Source: UBA4582 sp047630175 (GTDB lineage Bacteria; Pseudomonadota; Gammaproteobacteria; Pseudomonadales; Azotimanducaceae). Taken from it: 36,654 nucleotides of DNA. The DNA lies in assembly GCA_047630175.1 (NCBI GenBank), contig JBLHVI010000034.1:1-36654 (forward strand), in the 5' to 3' direction. The notes below the pieces were generated by a model. The model made no database searches and had not been told where the DNA came from. It saw nothing but the letters and a program-made list of their open reading frames with translations. Below, piece after piece: positions 33,745 to 36,654 of this stretch (positions within the stretch are counted from its first letter, which is position 1; each line of letters opens with the position of its first letter). A program made the position numbers and the translations under genes.

Positions 33745-34191
33745 TTAGTCCTTACGGTCACGATCAAGGGGCTTGGGCGCGAAACCCTTCCAAAATTCCA
33801 TATTTTGCTCCAGCGCTTTTCGCATCATGGACAATGGATCACCACCACCGGTAATGTCTTTAACCCGCCGCCGGTATTGCTCTTGGTATTCAAGAAACGT
33901 CATGATGCTTTGCTCGATGTATCGTCCCACCACGCTTTGCATGGGCGCGCCGTAGAAACGAATCAACTGCTCCAGTACCCGGTTAGTTAGAATAGGTTCG
34001 TGACCCTCATCTTCTTGGTCAGCGATAATCTGCAATAACACAGCGCGCGTGAGGTTTTTTTCCGTCTTGGAATCCTTCACCACAATGCTCTCACCTTTGA
34101 GTACAATCTGCCGAATATCTTCAACCGTGACGTACTTGCTTTGTGAAATGTCATAGAGCCTGCGATTGGGATATTTCTTGAACTCTCGCAT
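33745..34191 (-). CDS. phaR: Polyhydroxyalkanoate synthesis repressor PhaR
   Basis: A 148-residue regulator of the PhaR/PHB_acc family, which binds both DNA and PHA granules and represses phasin genes. The N-terminal DNA-binding domain is unmistakable: REFKKYPNRRLYDISQSKYV at residues 2-21, followed by VTVEDIRQIV. PHB accumulation domain repeats follow (LLQIIADQEDEG, LEQLIRFYGAPMQSVVGRYI). The ATG at 34191 has GAGGTG 5 bases upstream; an in-frame start at 34221 would add 10 residues. No PHA synthase or phasin gene is in the window. The alpha/beta hydrolase gene lies upstream on the same strand, 130 bases away. Confidence 0.95.
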   Translation of the reverse strand: MREFKKYPNRRLYDISQSKYVTVEDIRQIVLKGESIVVKDSKTEKNLTRAVLLQIIADQEDEGHEPILTNRVLEQLIRFYGAPMQSVVGRYIEQSIMTFLEYQEQYRRRVKDITGGGDPLSMMRKALEQNMEFWKGFAPKPLDRDRKD

Positions 34192-34226
34192 TACTTCACC
34201 TCTGTTGAGCGCGACTTGCACATAAA

Positions 34227-34257
34227 TTTATAAACCCTACATTATTCTACGAATCAA
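34227..34257 (-). promoter_or_regulatory. Candidate sigma-70 promoter for phaR
   Basis: On the minus strand TTGATT (34257-34252) is followed after 19 bases by TATAAA (34232-34227), then about 35 bases to the phaR ATG. The spacing is slightly long. A perfect palindrome ATAAATTTAT (34222-34231) overlaps the -10 and could be an operator; autoregulation by PhaR is known in relatives but the site here is unproven. Confidence 0.35.
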
Positions 34258-34288
34258 CCGCCAGAAACAAATATCCGCCAGAAGTCCG

Positions 34289-34320
34289 ACCTCTGACCTA
34301 ACCTCTGACCTCACCTCTGA
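34289..34320 (-). repeat. Tandem 12-bp repeat between the hydrolase gene and phaR
   Basis: ACCTCTGACCTA (34289-34300), ACCTCTGACCTC (34301-34312) and a partial ACCTCTGA (34313-34320) form 2.7 direct copies, immediately after the hydrolase stop codon on the minus strand. The first 12-mer recurs exactly at 35090-35101, overlapping the hydrolase ribosome binding site. Read on the minus strand, each copy contains TCAGAGGT, including a Shine-Dalgarno-like GAGGT. Confidence 0.8.
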
Positions 34321-34321
34321 A

Positions 34322-35083
34322 CTAAGCTTGGTATCTTTGCCAGTTGCCTGTTGGTTGAGCCAATCGATCAGCAATAATGCGATAGATCTGGGCGTTAAAC
34401 CCCATCCCACAATGACTGCCATTGACCTCAATGTTTTCGGTCTGATGGTCTTCTCGTATTTCCCGACAGACGCGCCAGTTGACGATCCCGTCGGCCTTGC
34501 TGTAGATCGCTGTCACCGGCACCGGTGGGGTTAGGCTAGGATCCTGTGTAGAGATTGCATCGCGCATTTGCGCCACGCTCATCCCTGTCTGGCTTTCAAA
34601 TAACCGCCTTACCAAGCCATTGGCCGCACCCGCATGGCGTACACCAAACGGACTCCCCAAAGTGATCACCTGCCGAATGCGCGTTGGCAAAAATCGACTA
34701 AGCTCGCGCGCATACACACCACCCAAAGATTGGCCGATGAGACTAACACCACCCTCATGCGCCTCAAAAATCTCGGTCAAGCGCACCATCAGCTGCCTCT
34801 GCATGATATCAAGCCGTCCGGTGTTGCGACCCAGTCCCCACGGTAGTGCATTGTACCCCAAATAGGCCAGATACTGGCGCAACATTGAGGTGGATCCATC
34901 GCCTGCCAGGAACCCCGGCAATACCAATACTGCGTGGTTGTCACCTCGCGGCATACGGCTCAGACTCGGCAGACTCACTAACAATGAGGTCATTTCGAGG
35001 AGTGTTCTTGGAACCTCGGTGATAGCATTCAGCGGTGATGGAGAGCGAGCGTTGTGCTGACTCAGTTCTATCGATTCGTACAC
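34322..35083 (-). CDS. Alpha/beta hydrolase, lipase-like
   Basis: A 253-residue alpha/beta hydrolase. The oxyanion-strand motif HAVLVLPGFLAGDGS is followed by the nucleophile elbow GQSLGG (SLIGQSLGGVYARE). An acid Asp is likely in IYSKADGIVNW and the catalytic His in GSHCGMGFN. The layout resembles PGAP1-like/triacylglycerol lipases acting on long-chain esters. There is no signal peptide, so it is probably intracellular. The GTG start is preceded by GAGGTG at 5-base spacing, nearly the same sequence as before phaR. It is read divergently from the wax ester synthase gene. A role in storage-lipid turnover is a reasonable inference. Confidence 0.88.
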   Translation of the reverse strand: MYESIELSQHNARSPSPLNAITEVPRTLLEMTSLLVSLPSLSRMPRGDNHAVLVLPGFLAGDGSTSMLRQYLAYLGYNALPWGLGRNTGRLDIMQRQLMVRLTEIFEAHEGGVSLIGQSLGGVYARELSRFLPTRIRQVITLGSPFGVRHAGAANGLVRRLFESQTGMSVAQMRDAISTQDPSLTPPVPVTAIYSKADGIVNWRVCREIREDHQTENIEVNGSHCGMGFNAQIYRIIADRLAQPTGNWQRYQA

Positions 35084-35101
35084 TGCTTCACCTCTGACCT
35101 A

Positions 35102-35372
35102 CATCCGCCTATGGCTCGGGCTTGCTTCGCATGCCTGCTACCAACCCGCCTCGGCTAGATAATGAGCGGCGCCAGAGTTTGTCCAAGAAAGGGGGCAGAA
35201 TCAAGCCCTGCAAATTGAGCACGAACGACGCACTAAAGTAAGGCGGGTTTACGAAAAGGCGCGATATTGGCACCTTTTTTAAGTACCTGTCGTTGCCTAT
35301 CGGTAATTCATCCCACCTTTATCAAGTCTACATGCGGTCAGTCTACGCTTGTTTGAGCCTATTCATCACGGC
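35102..35372. other. Divergent intergenic region between the hydrolase and the acyltransferase
   Basis: About 340 bases separate the two divergent starts (35084-35438). No gene is supported. A sigma-54-type promoter for the right-hand gene lies at its right end (separate entry). No clear NtrC-type upstream inverted repeat was found by eye in the 270 bases before it. Confidence 0.4.
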
Positions 35373-35388
35373 TGGCACAAGCTTTGCA
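35373..35388 (+). promoter_or_regulatory. Sigma-54 (-24/-12) promoter for the wax ester synthase gene
   Basis: TGGCAC (35373-35378), 5 bases, then TTGCA (35384-35388) matches the RpoN consensus TGGCAC-N5-TTGCW at every specified position, with GG and GC separated by exactly 10 bases. Transcription would begin about 12 bases after the -12 element, near 35399, giving a leader of about 40 bases before the ATG at 35439. Orientation is correct. RpoN promoters need an enhancer-binding activator, which is not encoded in the window. Confidence 0.7.
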
Positions 35389-35438
35389 ACTGTCATATTG
35401 CATGCGGCAGACAACAGGATAACGGGAGACTGACTATC

Positions 35439-36654
35439 ATGGAGAAGCTAGGCGCTGTAGATGCCAATTTTCTTTATACAGAAACCGAATCAGTATTGAA
35501 TCATATTGCTTCTGTACAGCGCCTTCGCCTCGCCGCAGGGACCGACATCACAACCTTCATCAGCGAAGTCAAACAGCAGCTGATGACCCGCTTACACCAG
35601 ATACCTTATCTCACACGCAAATTAGTCGAAGTGCCCGGCCAGCTGGACCACCCGTTCTGGGTGCGAGATACAGCCTTCAATATCGACAACCATATTCATC
35701 AGGTACATCTGCCAGAGCCCGGAACCTTCGCCCAGTTTGAGCGAGCAGTGGCGCAACTGCATGCCATACCTATGGATCGCAGCAAACCTATGTGGGCGAT
35801 CAAAGTAATTACCGGTTTTCAGGATGGCACTATTGCCTATTACAATCAGGTGCACCACGCCTGCCTGGACGGCATTTCTGGCCAGACCGCGATTATGAAT
35901 ATGATGGATACAACGCCGGTACCGCGGACAGAAGTATTGCCTGACAACTTCTTTGACGAGGACATTAACGCCGGCCTGAAAGATATGCTGCTGCAATCCG
36001 TTGAAAACCTTATCAAGTTTCAGCTGGAAGCGACCAATCGCTCACTTAATGGCGCTGAATCCGCGCTGCGGATGGCTAAGCGCGCGACAACCCCAGGACT
36101 CAAGTTTGGTGCCTATGCAGAAGCTGCACCGCGAACACACTTCAACCGCGCGATTGCTAAGTCTAGAACCTATGCGGCTGGTGAGTACTCGCTAACCGAT
36201 GTAAAAACCTTGGGTAAAACGCTGAACTGCAAAGTCAACGACGTCTTTATGAATATTGTCGCCGGCGGTTTTCGACGTTATCTGATGCGCCAGGGTGCCT
36301 TACCACTGGCGGGTCTCATTGCGGCCTGCCCAGTCTCTCTGCGCCAGCCGGGTGACACCCGCCAAGGTAACCAGGTGACGCTGATGCGGGTCAATCTTGC
36401 CACGGAGTTTGCAGACCCCCGCATTCGGCAGATGGCTATCCGAGATTCGTCTAATGTCGCCAAACAGGTCACTGCTGATCTTGCAGGCGGCCTTGATTTA
36501 GAGATATCACTACCCTGCCTACCCGCAGCAATACGTTCTGCAAGTCATATGTATGAAGCCAGCAAAGCCGCCAACACAATGTTACCGGCGTTCAATGTAG
36601 TAATTTCTAACATACCAGGGCCCCGGGACGTGCTGTATTCCAATGGCGCGAAAG
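35439..36654 (+). CDS. Wax ester synthase / diacylglycerol acyltransferase, cut by window end
   Basis: The first 405 codons of a WS/DGAT-family acyltransferase; the frame is open to the last base. The catalytic HHxxxDG motif is HHACLDG at residues 139-145, with the second His as general base. Other family markers are the N-terminal LGAVDANFLYTETE, KVNDVFMNIVAGGFRRYL, CPVSLRQPGD, NQVTLMRVNL and the late VVISNIPGPRD. The enzyme condenses acyl-CoA with fatty alcohol or diacylglycerol to make wax esters or triacylglycerol at the inner membrane. GGGAG lies 10 bases before the ATG. Full-length relatives are about 450-500 residues, so perhaps 50-100 are missing. Confidence 0.95.
   Translation, partial: MEKLGAVDANFLYTETESVLNHIASVQRLRLAAGTDITTFISEVKQQLMTRLHQIPYLTRKLVEVPGQLDHPFWVRDTAFNIDNHIHQVHLPEPGTFAQFERAVAQLHAIPMDRSKPMWAIKVITGFQDGTIAYYNQVHHACLDGISGQTAIMNMMDTTPVPRTEVLPDNFFDEDINAGLKDMLLQSVENLIKFQLEATNRSLNGAESALRMAKRATTPGLKFGAYAEAAPRTHFNRAIAKSRTYAAGEYSLTDVKTLGKTLNCKVNDVFMNIVAGGFRRYLMRQGALPLAGLIAACPVSLRQPGDTRQGNQVTLMRVNLATEFADPRIRQMAIRDSSNVAKQVTADLAGGLDLEISLPCLPAAIRSASHMYEASKAANTMLPAFNVVISNIPGPRDVLYSNGAK

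Noticed and set aside
34237..34431. Minus-strand frame running through the 12-bp repeats (reads SEVRSEVRSEV)
   Set aside because: It is an out-of-frame overlap of the hydrolase gene; the apparent protein repeat only reflects the DNA repeat.

Overview
The window looks like chromosomal DNA from a gammaproteobacterium, probably a marine Pseudomonadales/Cellvibrionales-type bacterium. The best evidence is the core block miaB-ybeZ-ybeY-corC-lnt-leuS-lptE-holA, in the order known from Escherichia and Pseudomonas. DUF1820, PhaR, a WS/DGAT-type acyltransferase and a bacterial alternative oxidase fit such an organism. The taxonomic call is inference; the window contains no rRNA or tRNA.

Layout. Positions 1-967 hold almost no coding sequence: the possible last 15 codons of a gene, a small hairpin-forming repeat cluster and unassigned DNA. 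A solitary alternative oxidase (aox, 968-1615, +) follows and ends at a hairpin. Next is a MoxR-type AAA+ ATPase with a CoxE-like VWA protein (2054-4457, +). A complete oligopeptide ABC importer oppABCDF follows (4598-10555, +); its OppC carries an unusual extracytoplasmic fibronectin-III-like insertion.

From 10590 to 23893 every gene is on the minus strand. In transcription order these are miaB, then ybeZ-ybeY-corC-lnt (tRNA modification, ribosome/RNA quality control, envelope lipoprotein acylation), leuS-lptE-holA, and then cobS-cobT-nudix. CobS/CobT are the AAA+ and VWA subunits of an aerobic cobaltochelatase-like complex, but no cobN is present here. The window therefore contains two separate AAA+/VWA pairs, one on each side of opp.

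From 24256 come DUF1820 and a small coiled-coil gene (+). The 3' end of the coiled-coil gene overlaps folK (-) in antisense. A beta-lactamase-fold serine hydrolase (+) follows. Then comes a tightly overlapped minus-strand operon: a GldA/GldF/GldG-like ABC exporter, a DUF4340 protein and an atypical crotonase-fold protein.

The right end holds a small unknown ORF, a HAD phosphatase, the polyhydroxyalkanoate regulator phaR, an alpha/beta hydrolase and a truncated wax ester synthase/diacylglycerol acyltransferase. The last three suggest a carbon-storage neighbourhood. The acyltransferase is preceded by a very good match to a sigma-54 promoter, and repeated CAGAGGT motifs surround the hydrolase gene.

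No CRISPR array, intact insertion sequence, prophage gene, rRNA or tRNA was seen. Most of the window is ordinary core genome. The items most worth checking are the sigma-54 promoter, the OppC insertion, the orphan CobST pair, the MoxR/VWA pair beside aox, and the CAGAGGT repeats.
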